A DNA stretch of 64,000 bases, taken from the NCBI GenBank assembly GCA_947044365.1, contig OX345643.1, forward strand, positions 4,420,001-4,484,000, written 5' to 3'. The DNA is from Petrosia ficiformis. Taxonomy: Eukaryota; Porifera; Demospongiae; Haplosclerida; Petrosiidae. The notes under the pieces were generated by a model, which was not told where the DNA came from, searched no databases, and worked only from the letters and a program-made list of their open reading frames with translations. Positions 1 through 10,900 of this stretch are shown here, piece after piece (positions within the stretch are counted from its first letter, which is position 1; the number at the start of each line of letters is the position of its first letter). The position numbers were made by a program, and so were the translations under genes.

Positions 1-1119
1 TTTTGTAACATAACCACTAACATAGTGAGCAAGAGCTAAAGAAGATTCAGCAACAAACTGGATATCCATATTTGCTTTCCAGAGCATTAGTATGAGAGGA
101 TTATAGTCATTGATTCTAACCTCTAAATCTGAACGTGTTAGTTGGTATATTTTTTGGCGCGACTTAAGACTGTCTTCCACACAATTTAATGTAGCACTTT
201 CACAGACCTGACGAGGAAAACCAAATCTACACCTGGTAATGAAAGTACTAGCACACTTGCACCTTCGTTTGCAATATGCGCTACATTTGTGCATTTGATA
301 CCTAGTAACAAACCTATGTAAATCAGGATTGTTTTTCTCATCAGGTATGTGACAAGTGATCCTCTCATCAATCCATTGTAGTATCTTTTCAGGATCATCA
401 TGCCCGATAACAGGTGCATCTCGTATCCACAAAAGAATATGATAATGTGGAGCACCACGTGCTTGATACTCCTTTTTCCAATAGAAGTGATCAACTCTAC
501 CTAGAACTGCACCTTTTACTATAACAGTGTTAAAGAAGGCACGAAATTTTAAAGAAAATTTTCTAGAAACCGATATTGGGTCTTCAGTACAAAGCTTTCC
601 TATATTATAGCTAGAAGGAACATCATTAACTTTTCTAAGATATGCAGTAATATCAGGGGACTCATATTCCGCACAACTTAATGTAAGAAAAATAGTAGGT
701 GAACCCCACCCACGTATCATGCATCTCAGTTCACTCTGTCTTATAAACCAGTACTGTTTAGTACCACATACAGATTGAAGCATTGTGCATAAATTAGCTT
801 CAAGACCTTCGTCGGAATTTTCTACCCTATTTAACAATGAACTGACTGACATAGGTCGACTTTTAGTACATTTGAGTACATTATAAACACCTGCTGATAA
901 TTCTCGCATTTCTTTCTGCCAGAGCAGGTAAAACACATATTGTGGGTCTTTTCTAAACCGTGAATCCTTATTGAGTAGTCGAGATTTGACATACTCACTG
1001 TGAGAGAGTTTAACCTCACGGGGATGATATTTACCAAAATGTCCAGTTGGAAAGAGAACTGGAAAGCACATAACATCAAGATACTTTTGTCGATTATCTA
1101 AAGGATCTTCTTGGACATT
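1..1119 (-). pseudogene. Helitron Rep (HUH endonuclease) domain, partial
   Basis: The minus frame reads a Helitron-like N-terminal region with the typical motifs LCFPVLFP-type (here MCFPVLFPTGHFG), KSRLLNKDSRFRKD and GWGSPTIFLTLS. Next comes the Rep nicking-enzyme motif GAPHYHILLWI (HxH pair, 474-432), then a cysteine-rich stretch and a region ending SGYVTK at the window edge. In the family this domain nicks and transfers single-stranded DNA with two catalytic tyrosines; the tyrosine motif should lie just past base 1. No stop occurs from 1119 to 1, so the catalytic part is better preserved than the upstream part. The upstream stop at 1120-1122 makes the whole a likely pseudogene. Confidence 0.82.
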
Positions 1120-1653
1120 TTAAACTTTGTATTGGTCTATATCAGATTCGGTCGATAGCTTATTATCTAAGTTTCTGATAGTATAAGATTGAAAACCAAC
1201 AATGTCCTCCTTAGTGGCCTTCTCCAACATTGTACTAGAAGTGTTATTGATAACCTCTACAACCTGTTTAGCCGCTTCGTCAACAGATTCATCATCTACA
1301 TTCTTGTACAACTAATTGATCTCTGTAAGCTTTTGCACAGCTGTTTTAATTTGGTTAACATTAACCAAGTTACGCCACACAACATTACCTTTTGTTGGCT
1401 TACCATTGACTATTACATATAATTCAGGGTTTGGTAATGCTACTTTGCTAGAGTCCCTTACCTCATTTAGAGTTTCAAGTGTTTTATTCAGAGGCAAGGG
1501 AAGAAAGAACATGGTACCTTTACATGCTTTAAGAGAATTATAGACAGGTACTTTAGCAGTATACGTTCCAAGCCTAACAATTGTTTGATAAGACTTGACT
1601 CGCTGAATGAATTGTGTACTTAGTTTACTTAGTTCTGAAGGAATGGGAACTGT
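1120..1653 (-). pseudogene. Helitron protein middle part with in-frame stops
   Basis: This segment continues the frame of the Rep domain. It includes the stretch FQTIVRLGTYT-like (here YQTIVRLGTYTAKVPVYNSL, 1604-1545) and KGTMFFLPLPL, which are typical of the DUF6570 region found upstream of Helitron Rep domains. In-frame stops are at 1654-1656 (TAA), 1312-1314 (TAG) and 1120-1122 (TAA). Nothing else in the frame is shifted, so point mutations rather than indels broke it. Confidence 0.7.
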
Positions 1654-3231
1654 TTATAGTCCATTCAGAACACACCGTGGTGGCAATTTGTCTTTTTTGA
1701 CAAGGGGTTTGCAATAATTGCACATAAATAATTCCTGATCAGTAGCAGCTGGATAATTTTGTGTGATAAAGTTCTTTAATCTAGACCATACCTCACTGCC
1801 AAGGTTATCAGACAGAGAAACTATTGTAACGCTTTTCCTCTGATGCAGACGATCACAGCTACAACAAACATGCTCAGGGTAGTTGTCTATTTCTTTATCT
1901 AAGTCAATCATTAGCTTAGCATAATTAGTCAATAGGTGTGATTCTAGATTAGGATTTCTAAGTATAGAGCCAGCTGCTACTGTATCAGTATGTTGCTCAT
2001 ACTTTTCATCTACATTAGTACTAAACAGATTATAAAATTCAAGGTTTGTGATTTCCATTAGAGAATGGAAGTCACCAGCACTTAGTGTGTTGTCAATAGT
2101 AGCTACATACATGTGACTTTTCATACCACTGTATAAACCATGCAAGAAATTTCTTAAAACAGGATAATGGGTTGACACTGCTCTAAGTATCCTGAGTTTA
2201 CTACGACATTGAGTATCATTATCATAACACACTAAAGGATGACCTTTGAGGTCTATAAACGAATAATTATCACTATCATATTCTTTACTGACAACTTTAG
2301 TATAGTGTTGATTAGGACAACCATCATCACATGTGTGCAAGGTATTTAATATGTCTTTCATTGGTTTTTGGAAAGCTTCCTTTAAGGCCAAAATGGCATC
2401 TACTTCTAATTTTGTGGGAACCTTACATTCACTACAACATTCCCATTTCATGGGATGGTTTTTAGTATTTATCTCATTGTCGGACTTACTAATTACTTTT
2501 GCTATTACACACTTGCCATCGTGACTAACAGGTATAGCAGTGTCTCTCTTGATTAGCTGATAAGCTTCATCATAATAGTAAGGCTCAGAGGAAGTGGTAT
2601 GACATCCTTCCCCAAAGTCTTCCTTTACATTAATTTCAAGGCGTTTAATTAGTCTAATAGCTTTGAGTAGAGAACCAACATACTCCTTACGCATTTGTAG
2701 TATTTTGTTGAGTATTTTTTTGGCTGCTATCTTACAGACTGCTTTACTCATACCTTTTGACATTCTTTTAGCCAAATCTGCATGTTCTCTTTTATAAGCT
2801 TTGAATAATTCCAGCCATGCAGAGGAATCATTTAACAGATTGAATTGTATTTCTTTCATGTAATGTTCTTTTACATCAAGCTTAGGCTCTGCTAATGCAT
2901 ATTTGTTCCTTTCATTAGCACACTTTGTCTTTTTGTTATCTGCATAGTAAGTGTTAAAAGATTTAGTCCTAGCATGACGATTTTTTGTATAGTTCATTTT
3001 AAAGAGAGCCTTGAATTTGTCTGTATTAGCTCTATAATTCTTTTTAGAGATGGCCTTGAATTTGTCTGTATTGGCTCTATAATTCTTTTTAGAGAGAGCC
3101 TTAAATTTGTCTGCATTAGCTCTATAGTTTTTTTTAAAGATAGCTTTGAATTTGTCAGTATTAGCTCTATAGGTTGATCTAGATGAAGCTTGTTGTTTCT
3201 CAGGATTCCTTTTATAGCTTTCTACTAACAT
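1654..3231 (-). CDS. Helitron-associated ORF with 15-residue repeats and cysteine pairs
   Basis: A 525-residue open frame. Residues about 15-90 are four to five copies of a basic 15-residue unit of the form YRANTDKFKAISKKN, a lysine-rich low-complexity array probably binding DNA or RNA. The C-terminal third has CxxC pairs (CCSECKVP, CCSCDRLH, MCNYCKPL) and reads directly into the DUF6570-like segment after one stop codon. This is the N-terminal half of the Helitron replicase rather than a separate gene. The listed start is only the first ATG after a shifted stretch; the natural start is probably the 2A leader at 3552. Confidence 0.7.
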   Translation of the reverse strand: MLVESYKRNPEKQQASSRSTYRANTDKFKAIFKKNYRANADKFKALSKKNYRANTDKFKAISKKNYRANTDKFKALFKMNYTKNRHARTKSFNTYYADNKKTKCANERNKYALAEPKLDVKEHYMKEIQFNLLNDSSAWLELFKAYKREHADLAKRMSKGMSKAVCKIAAKKILNKILQMRKEYVGSLLKAIRLIKRLEINVKEDFGEGCHTTSSEPYYYDEAYQLIKRDTAIPVSHDGKCVIAKVISKSDNEINTKNHPMKWECCSECKVPTKLEVDAILALKEAFQKPMKDILNTLHTCDDGCPNQHYTKVVSKEYDSDNYSFIDLKGHPLVCYDNDTQCRSKLRILRAVSTHYPVLRNFLHGLYSGMKSHMYVATIDNTLSAGDFHSLMEITNLEFYNLFSTNVDEKYEQHTDTVAAGSILRNPNLESHLLTNYAKLMIDLDKEIDNYPEHVCCSCDRLHQRKSVTIVSLSDNLGSEVWSRLKNFITQNYPAATDQELFMCNYCKPLVKKDKLPPRCVLNGL

Positions 3232-3336
3232 TTTCCTGATAATATTGTGTATTCTGGCTTAACTTTTTTTGATTACTTATAACAGATTTAACAAGCAAAC
3301 CACAATGTTTACATATTTTTTGGCGTATTGGAATCT

Positions 3337-3552
3337 CTAATTTGCAAGTGGACATTTTCTAGATGGGCCTGGGTTAAGCTCAACATCTCCGGCCATAACT
3401 AAAAGGAGACTTAAAATAATGCTAATGAGAATAAATGAAATTTTGCCACGGAAACAACATTTACTATTTGCCAAGTCATTGCTGCAATATTTTTTAAAAT
3501 TAGATGGGCAAAAACATCCAATAGTGATCCTCCACTGCTGCAGTGAAATCAT
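3337..3552 (-). CDS. N-terminal leader with a canonical 2A ribosome-skipping motif
   Basis: A 71-residue frame with a hydrophobic stretch (ISFILISIILSLLLVM) directly followed by GDVELNPGP at 3390-3364, the exact D-V/I-E-x-N-P-G-P core of 2A peptides. In the family the ribosome skips the Gly-Pro bond, so a signal-like leader is released from the downstream protein. This frame is the same as that of the 525-residue ORF (distance 321 bases), but stops follow PLAN. In another frame an ATG at about 3354 gives a cysteine-pair segment (KICKHCG), so small indels probably separated leader and replicase. 2A leaders are known in sponge and sea-urchin genes and in retroelements; in a Helitron this is unusual. 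Confidence 0.75.
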   Translation of the reverse strand: MISLQQWRITIGCFCPSNFKKYCSNDLANSKCCFRGKISFILISIILSLLLVMAGDVELNPGPSRKCPLAN

Positions 3553-4404
3553 ATTTATAAGGGTGAAAGAAAATTATAAGACACAAAGGTTGCTTAACAG
3601 ATTGTGACAAGTGTGTGTATAAATGTTGTCTGTACAGTTAACAGTGATGTATATATAGTGTACATGTATGCAAGACAAAGAGGGAATGATTAGACAAGGT
3701 AGACAGCCAAAATTACTACTAAATATGATTGGTGTATGTATCAATATAATTACTATAACTTATCTCAATAATTACTGAGTGGATCTTCAACCAGCACTTC
3801 AACTTCGTTCTTAGACGTTCTAAGCAGAAGAACTTAACGGTAGCAGCTGAAGAAAAGCGTCTTCATATAATGATAACGAGGACTAAAACATAAATGTGCA
3901 TGAGCAAATGTATTATGTATCATCGTGGTATTCCTCGTGGTTATAGAAATGAGCATGCGCAATTGTAGCCATGGTGATTTTAACAATGGCGTCCTCGCAT
4001 AGAAATGATTTCTGGAGTCGCAGAAACTCTCTTTTACATACTTCTTGAAGATATCATCTCAATACTTGCCCACCTAAATTTTACCATGAATGCGATTGGA
4101 ATGGTGCTAGAATGATTGTGATAGTTCAACAAACAAAAAAATGATTTGTCTGGAAAATATTAATAATATGATGAAGATTTTGCCAGTTTTGCTACTTGCC
4201 AGTTCTCTACCTTAAAGATGATCTCCAACTGTCTAAAAGATGTTGTTAGTCACAAAAACACTAAATATCAAAAGGTATGTGTTTATTAAGACTTGTCTCT
4301 ATAATTTTAACAGAGATTTCAGCTCATCACTTGTAATTGGAATGTATGGGCGGCCATTTTTTTTCCGTGCCATCCCTACATAGAGAGTACTACCGTACTC
4401 TCTG

Positions 4405-4549
4405 ATATATATACCGTGGCTTCAAGGTGTATATGGCGATTATACAACCCTCGCCCCTCAATATCAGCCCTCGGCTTCACCGTGTGCTGATATCTCGGGG
4501 CTCGGGTTATATATTCGCCATATACACCTCGAAGCCATGGTATATATAT
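4405..4549. repeat. Palindromic MITE-like element
   Basis: The arms TATATACCGTGGCTTC... (from 4407) and ...GAAGCCATGGTATATA (to 4546) are inverted copies of about 40 bases, with GC-richer inner arms (CCCTCGCCCC against CTCGGGGCTCGGG). It is followed by an (AT)n run. This is typical of a foldback element. Confidence 0.7.
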
Positions 4550-4586
<37 letters not shown>

Positions 4587-4946
4587 TATGATTAATGGTG
4601 TCACCCATTTAAAGTGCAGGTGGTATATACAGTATAACCACCCCCAAAACTACAGAATCCTCTGTATATCAACCCACAGGTGTATATATTCACCATGAAA
4701 TTTTTATCTACCATGAAACTTGATAAATGAACCTGATAAATAATCATGAGTAAATAAAAGACTATGAATGAAAAATGTCAAGGTCACTGTCCTGTATGTT
4801 AATGTTAAATGTACAGCCTTGCATATTCCTAAATACCATGCCTTTCATCAAATCATCTGGGTTTATGTTTTCCATGTTCCACACTAATAATTTTCAAGGT
4901 TCAATTGGTGTCGCCCATTAGGGTGATTCTTTGACCCATGCTCTAT

Positions 4947-5225
4947 ATACCGTATAGCGGGTTTATTTCGAGGGGAAAACTTTCGTGGTTTGGACGTCAG
5001 CAAATGTTTCGCGGTTAAACTTTCGTGAATATGCTTCGTGTCGCGCCGTGACTTACTGTAACCACACCCACTAGTCTAATAATTCATTGACACGTTAACG
5101 CGTTGGGTTTATATTAACCACACCCATCAAACGTGAATTATTCGCGAATAAAATTTCGCGGTTTAAAATAAATCTGCGAAAATCGCGAAACTTTTCCCCC
5201 TCAAAACAAACCCGCTATACGGTAT
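4947..5225. repeat. MITE with CGCGAAA-rich terminal inverted repeats
   Basis: It begins ATACCGTATAGCGGGTTTAT and ends with the inverted copy AAACCCGCTATACGGTAT. Inner sequence repeats TTTCGCGG and TTCGTGAA motifs on both strands. A longer element of the same style lies at 26964-27693. Confidence 0.8.
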
Positions 5226-5411
5226 TTAACACACAAGGTAAGCATTTCAGGGTTCGAAGGATCTACAATATTGTCTTCAAACTGGAGTTGAGAGATTTTT
5301 AGATCTCTATGTTCATCTCTACCTCATAAAACAAAATTTAGTCCATTATAAAAGTACACACTATTCAATAACGCAGAGAGGGAATGGGTTCCCATTTCTC
5401 CTTTCTCCCAA

Positions 5412-5548
5412 GGTTGGGATGGTAATTTAACAAGAAAACACTTTCATATATATACCCCTACATAAGTACCTTCACTGCTGTGAATAGTGAAATACCAAGT
5501 ACTGTGCTTTATATGAAAGTGATTTCTGGCTAACTTACTATCCCAACC
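5412..5548. repeat. Small palindromic element (GGTTGGGAT ends)
   Basis: It starts GGTTGGGATGGTAATTTAAC and ends with inverted ATCCCAACC. The inner arms carry ACTTTCATATA and TATATGAAAGT. A second copy is at 54662-54775. Confidence 0.7.
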
Positions 5549-5581
5549 TTGTTTGCAGTTTTGATATATATATATGTATAC

Positions 5582-5680
5582 GTTATAACACGCCTACGAG
5601 TGCTATATCAGATTTATAATCACTGAGCACAAGGGCGAGGTGATTATTAATCTGATATAGCACAAGTAGGCATGTTATAA
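5582..5680. repeat. Palindromic element
   Basis: GTTATAACACGCCTACGAGT at the left is matched in inverse by AGTAGGCATGTTATAA at the right. The inner arms TGCTATATCAGATTTATAAT are also inverted. It belongs to the same style as 43943-44042. Confidence 0.6.
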
Positions 5681-5856
5681 TCTCGAAAGACAAGACCTTT
5701 GTTAACGTCTGTTGCTTCTCCTACCATTTTGTCTGCACTTTGGAGAAGGTAAACGTTGTTTTCTTGTAGTCTGTTTTGACGGCAGGTTTTATATCTGACC
5801 ACAGGGTGCTATATCTCATTTATAAACCTGTGGTTTACTTTGATGTTCGATATTGG

Positions 5857-5890
<34 letters not shown>

Positions 5891-5983
5891 ATATCATGTA
5901 TTATAAATTCTATACATATAGTTATGTTAAACATACAATAATTATTTATCATGATTTATAATTGTTTAATTATATTATTTTAG

Positions 5984-7879
5984 ACTTCCTTAGATTTATT
6001 GTTTGAAAGAGTTCAATCATCTAAATCAATTCAAGTTGCAAGGGTGTTTGGTGACCTTCTGAAGAAAAGGTACCCAAATTTTCAAAAAGGATGTGAAGTA
6101 ACTTTGATTGATTTGTTGAAATGGGAGCTGTGGCCTGGATTGATAAAACTTTATGGTGTGTTTAGAAGCTCTCTGTATAAATGAGTACATGATACCATTA
6201 TTAATCCTTCAGCTCTTCACCTACAAGAAGATGAAGATTGGTATATAATTTGTGCCTGTGCTTTCATTCAGTTTGAAGAGACTTGCAAGAAAATTATTTC
6301 AGGTCACATCACAATGGATGACTTAAAGGAAGTAAATCTTAGAAAAAGGCAGATGGCTAAGCTATGTACAAGTTCAGAAAGTTTGGATGTCCCTTCTATT
6401 GAAGAATTGGAGATGAAGATAAATGCAAGGGATAAAGAATTTCAGCACTTTGCAGGTTTTAAAAAGCAGCTGCAACACTTTACTACATGTCTGAAAACAG
6501 TCTGTGTGCAAGGTATTGTTTCGCACTATACAAATAGATTATTTGCTCTATAATATTTAAGTGAACAGATTGTATAATCTCAAATTTGATGTATCAATAT
6601 TCATAATCATTCAATTTTAATTGAAGCACTATAATTTTAGGGTGCTGTCTACTCATATTTCATGTCAAAGATTTAATATAATTTATAAATTATAATTTAT
6701 CTGGAAATCGAATTGGTTTGTAAACCCACAAACACATAATTTAATTTATACCTTTCAATACTTGATGTAAATTTTGTCGTATAACATCATGCATGTAGCC
6801 ATAACATCCTCTATGACAATCGACAAACTAAATTGAAATTCAACCTATTCCTTGCAACTGTACTAACCAACAAAATGGTTATTTTAATGATTTAATGTTT
6901 GCGGTGCAGCACATACATTTATATAGCTCAGTGTAAAAAATTATTATGTTTCAAATCAAAAATGTTTATTTCTTTGTTTGACACATCCTCATTTATAACT
7001 CATGCAATACATGTTCTTTATTGTACAGACTTATCAGGAATACAGTATCTGTTGAAGAGAAATAATAGTGGAGATCCTATCAATTCACTGTGTACTACCA
7101 CACCAGAAGGAAAATATGAGATAAAGGGTTTTAGTGCTGCTGAAGCTGTCTACCCATATGTTGAAAAATTCTTCATTATGTCAAGCAAACATCCTAATAC
7201 CTTATTTGATTCATTCTGGCTTGAAACACTCTCTCAGGTTGGAAGCAACAATGAAGTTATAACTTTTCAACAAGTTGTTAATCTCGTCTGGACGCCTGTG
7301 TGGGAGCAGTGTATCCAACTGTTGAAGGATCTTCAAACTTACCGGATGCTGCTTACTGATGTTGACAAGGTTATTACAAAATATTCTGATCAAGAAGACC
7401 TCATAAACGATATTGCACTTCTTTATCAAGCAGTCAACGAATGCTCTAGCAAAGGAATCGAAGATTTCCAATGGATTAGAGGAGTCTGTAATTGCATATG
7501 GCATTACAGGAATTTATGTAATTATCATGATACTGCAAAATCATTACTTGAGATCTGTAACAGCTTAGGTCTTACTGGAGACATTAGTCTTATTGAAAGC
7601 ATTGCAAACAAAGTTAGTTCTTAATATCTCTATAATAATTAATTTTATTATTGCTGATTTTTTGAAATACTTTAGAACATTGATATTGAACGACAGACAC
7701 TGCAGTCAAACATAATTAATGTTTGCTGTTTTTTAAAAGACTTTGGAGTGGACAAGAGAGAATGCCTTGTTGCTTTTGCTGAATGCAAAGGGATAGTTGA
7801 GTGGATCAGGAACCTAGGAGGTATGTATGAAACAGTTAACATATTGCACTTTGTTTTAGATATTTTCGTGTGTGTCATA

Positions 7880-7919
<40 letters not shown>

Positions 7920-10900
7920 TATATAGATATATATAATGCCCATGAGATAGCCCAAAACTATTTTAATATTATCAAAGGCATTATATAAATGCCCATAACC
8001 ACATTTAGTATATTAATGTATTAATTATAGATTCATTACATATATAGGATGTGCAGTCACAACATGTCCTATAGTCAATTATTATATAGTGATGAGACTA
8101 TTTCCATTCATACAGATGCTAGTGACTTGCAGAACTTCGTTACTATTGCTCTTAACACTGCTGCTGGTGGAGAAGGTGATCTCAACACTGACAGGCTCTC
8201 CAACCTTCGTAAAATTGGAAGTGCATTTAGCAAATTTATATTTGAACTTCCTAAGGATGCTGGATATCAGGTCTTGCTACAGCATTGTGAAGACTTGTGG
8301 GAAACATTGGAACAAACTAGAGATCTCCCAGAAATTATGGTACTAGGTATTATTAATAACATTAATGAATTTTATATTTGCTTCTTATTGTGTACATAGA
8401 GATATTGTGAAAGTGAGGTATCATGGTATAAATCAATTCGTGAAACTCAGGGATCTGTGGAGAAAACATCATTTGGTCAAATGAGGAGTATAAATGAACT
8501 AGGGTATTATGAGATTGGTTCTATTCGAAAAGGCATTCTTTCAAACAGATCTGAAGCAATACAACTACAACTAAGAAAGCCTGCTGACAATAAAGTCACT
8601 CTTCCACAATATCGTTACTCTCTTGATGAATTGAGAGACTTGGAAAGTAAGTTAGTTCTAATCACTGGACCTGAGTCAACTGAAAGACGAGAAGTGGACC
8701 ACTTTTTAGATGTGAGTGTGTAGCACAATACAAGTTTTATGGCCTGCAGGTCATTCCTGTGATTGTTTTCCACAGGGATTAATTTGCAATAATCATGTTT
8801 GTCACTAGCGTAATTAAGGAAATCAGTCAATTAATGGGCAAAGCACATTAGGAATGCTGGCTTGAGCTACAGTACAGTCTACAGACCAGTTTGGAAGAAA
8901 GCAGCTTGTAGAAACTGTAACTAATAGCTATTTTAGCTGAAATAAATAATAAAAATTATATAAGAACTTAAGAATAACAAATAACTATGTATCACATGTT
9001 ATCACAGTAGTGTTGTCCAGAATTTTTTAAAGCAAACAGCACCTAGAGTATTATGTGCACAGACCCACCCACAATCACATATCTTCTCTTTCGAATTACA
9101 AAATGCATCACAAAAAATTATAAGTCAGATCCTTAAGCTGTCCTTTGACATTTGTAGTAGTAGTAGTCGAAGGATACATCACAATTCTTTGTGAATAGCA
9201 AACAGCACGCAGAAGGGAGCAAATGATATAGTGCATTTCAAAAAAAGCCTGGAGTGTGCACTAGCTGAGACACTAGAAAGTCAACAGTGATTAGTGATGA
9301 CACCACAAAGCAATCATAGAGATATTTTCTCCTCTATATCTTGTGACATTTCTATGTACAAAGAATAATAACAAAACTTTTCAATAAAAATTAAAAGTAG
9401 TCAAAACCAAGAAAGGATGTAAATTAGGTCAGGGTGTTACTGACACGGGAGGTTAATGTGTAGAACCCAATATTAAACAAACCACTTTCATATAACCCTA
9501 CATAAGTACCACATTTTGTCATTTGCTTTATAGCAGTGTTTATAGCAGCATTGATTGCTTTCCCATGGGTTCTAACTATATGTATATATATATATTTTTA
9601 TGTTCTTGTGTCCACTTGTGCGAGTATATATGCGTTGTATACGTAGTTAAGGAAGTTGTGTCATTCTCGGAGGCTCGGTCAATTAATGGGCGTGGTATGT
9701 AATAGAATGTGCACTCAAGCTCTACAGACAAGGAAAGAAAGCTGCTTGTATTTTTTAATTGTGTGTACTAATTTAGTGAGTTAGGAACTAATGTAGTAAT
9801 CGCTAAAATTAGTACACGCTAAAAGAAATATATTTCATGATCGTTTATAATTTGAATGCATATTAGGGTAGACTCAGAAATTCACTAAAATTAATGCATG
9901 GTAAATCCGAATGTTTAAAAGTTGCTACTTGAAATGTAGGGTTAAGGTAGTCATAAAAATAGTAGATATCAAAAGGTATGTGTGTATTAGGAACTATCTC
10001 TATATTTATCTGGGATTTCAGCTCATCACTTGCAATTGAATCGTATGAGCAACCATTTTTTGTGTCATGTCTATGTACTACCATAGTATCTGATAGATGA
10101 ATACAAAATATTAGTAGCTACACTATCTAGATATATCAGTTCACAAAAAAATAGGTATACTATTACCAATCCCACTACAAGGGAGGGTATGATCAGGTAA
10201 AAGCTGTGCATCAAATTACACCATGAGGATTGTTATATCCCCTGATACATTGTGATTAACCATATGTTTACTCTACCCACATGTAAACTTAGCATGGCTA
10301 TTGTGAGATAAGTATTGTGGATTCATGGCACAAGTTGATGAATAGGCTTTTAATAGACACTTTCTCATTTGCAGTAGCATAAGTGTGCACAATTCAATTG
10401 TAAACTCAGGTTTAAAAGAATTTAATCAACTGAACCTACTTTAAGTAAATATCAGACACAAATGTAAGGAAATGAAATTTGATAAAGAATTATTATGCTT
10501 CTGAAGATATTAGCATTTCTGGTTAATCTTTGGATTTAAACATCAAACCAGTCCTCCGCTTATATCATATAATTGTATATTATTATCATTATTACACACA
10601 GACATTTCACAGTGTTTGTCGAATTGCTGATGTGTTGATTAAACTTCAACACCTTGGTAATAGTGAATACCTGAGTTGGAGATTACAATTCCCATGCGCC
10701 ATTCTAAATGTTCTGGATTTGCTTCAATATCAAGCTAAAAAAATGGAATTTACACTAGAAAGTTGGATGAATGAAATTAAAGGAAAGCGTGATGAATTCT
10801 ATGAACTTAACTATTACACTACTCCACAGTTACTAGCGTTGAGTGAAGAGTTGGGTCGGTTTAATGCTAATTTAGATAGTAATCTGTCAATCAAAGCAGA

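Larger units (their letters stand above)
1..3552 (-). mobile_element. Decayed Helitron-type transposon, coding part (continues past the left edge)
   Basis: A single minus-strand frame can be followed from 3552 to base 1. It holds a 2A-type leader, 15-residue repeats, a DUF6570-like region, a Helitron N-like region and the Rep HUH domain, in the order usual for animal Helitron proteins. It is interrupted by in-frame stops at 1654-1656, 1312-1314 and 1120-1122. A stretch near 3230-3350 reads better in another frame, so two compensating indels are likely. The helicase half and both termini are not visible: the helicase would lie left of base 1, and I could not place the element's 5' TC end above 3552. 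It lies antisense to, and probably inside a 5' intron of, RNF213-like copy A. Confidence 0.8.
3553..5983. other. Non-coding stretch, presumed 5' intron of copy A, filled with small repeats
   Basis: No supportable exon is seen. It holds a repeat at 4250-4400 related to 9955-10085, a palindromic element at 4405-4549, AT microsatellites, a CGCGAAA-type element at 4947-5225, a small palindromic element at 5412-5548 and another palindrome at 5582-5680. The first copy A exon has a splice acceptor at its left, so this stretch should be intron. Confidence 0.6.

Noticed and set aside
186..494. 102-residue minus-strand frame starting MITSIGKRSIK
   Set aside because: It is a shadow of the Helitron Rep frame, which reads GAPHYHILLWI in the neighbouring frame.
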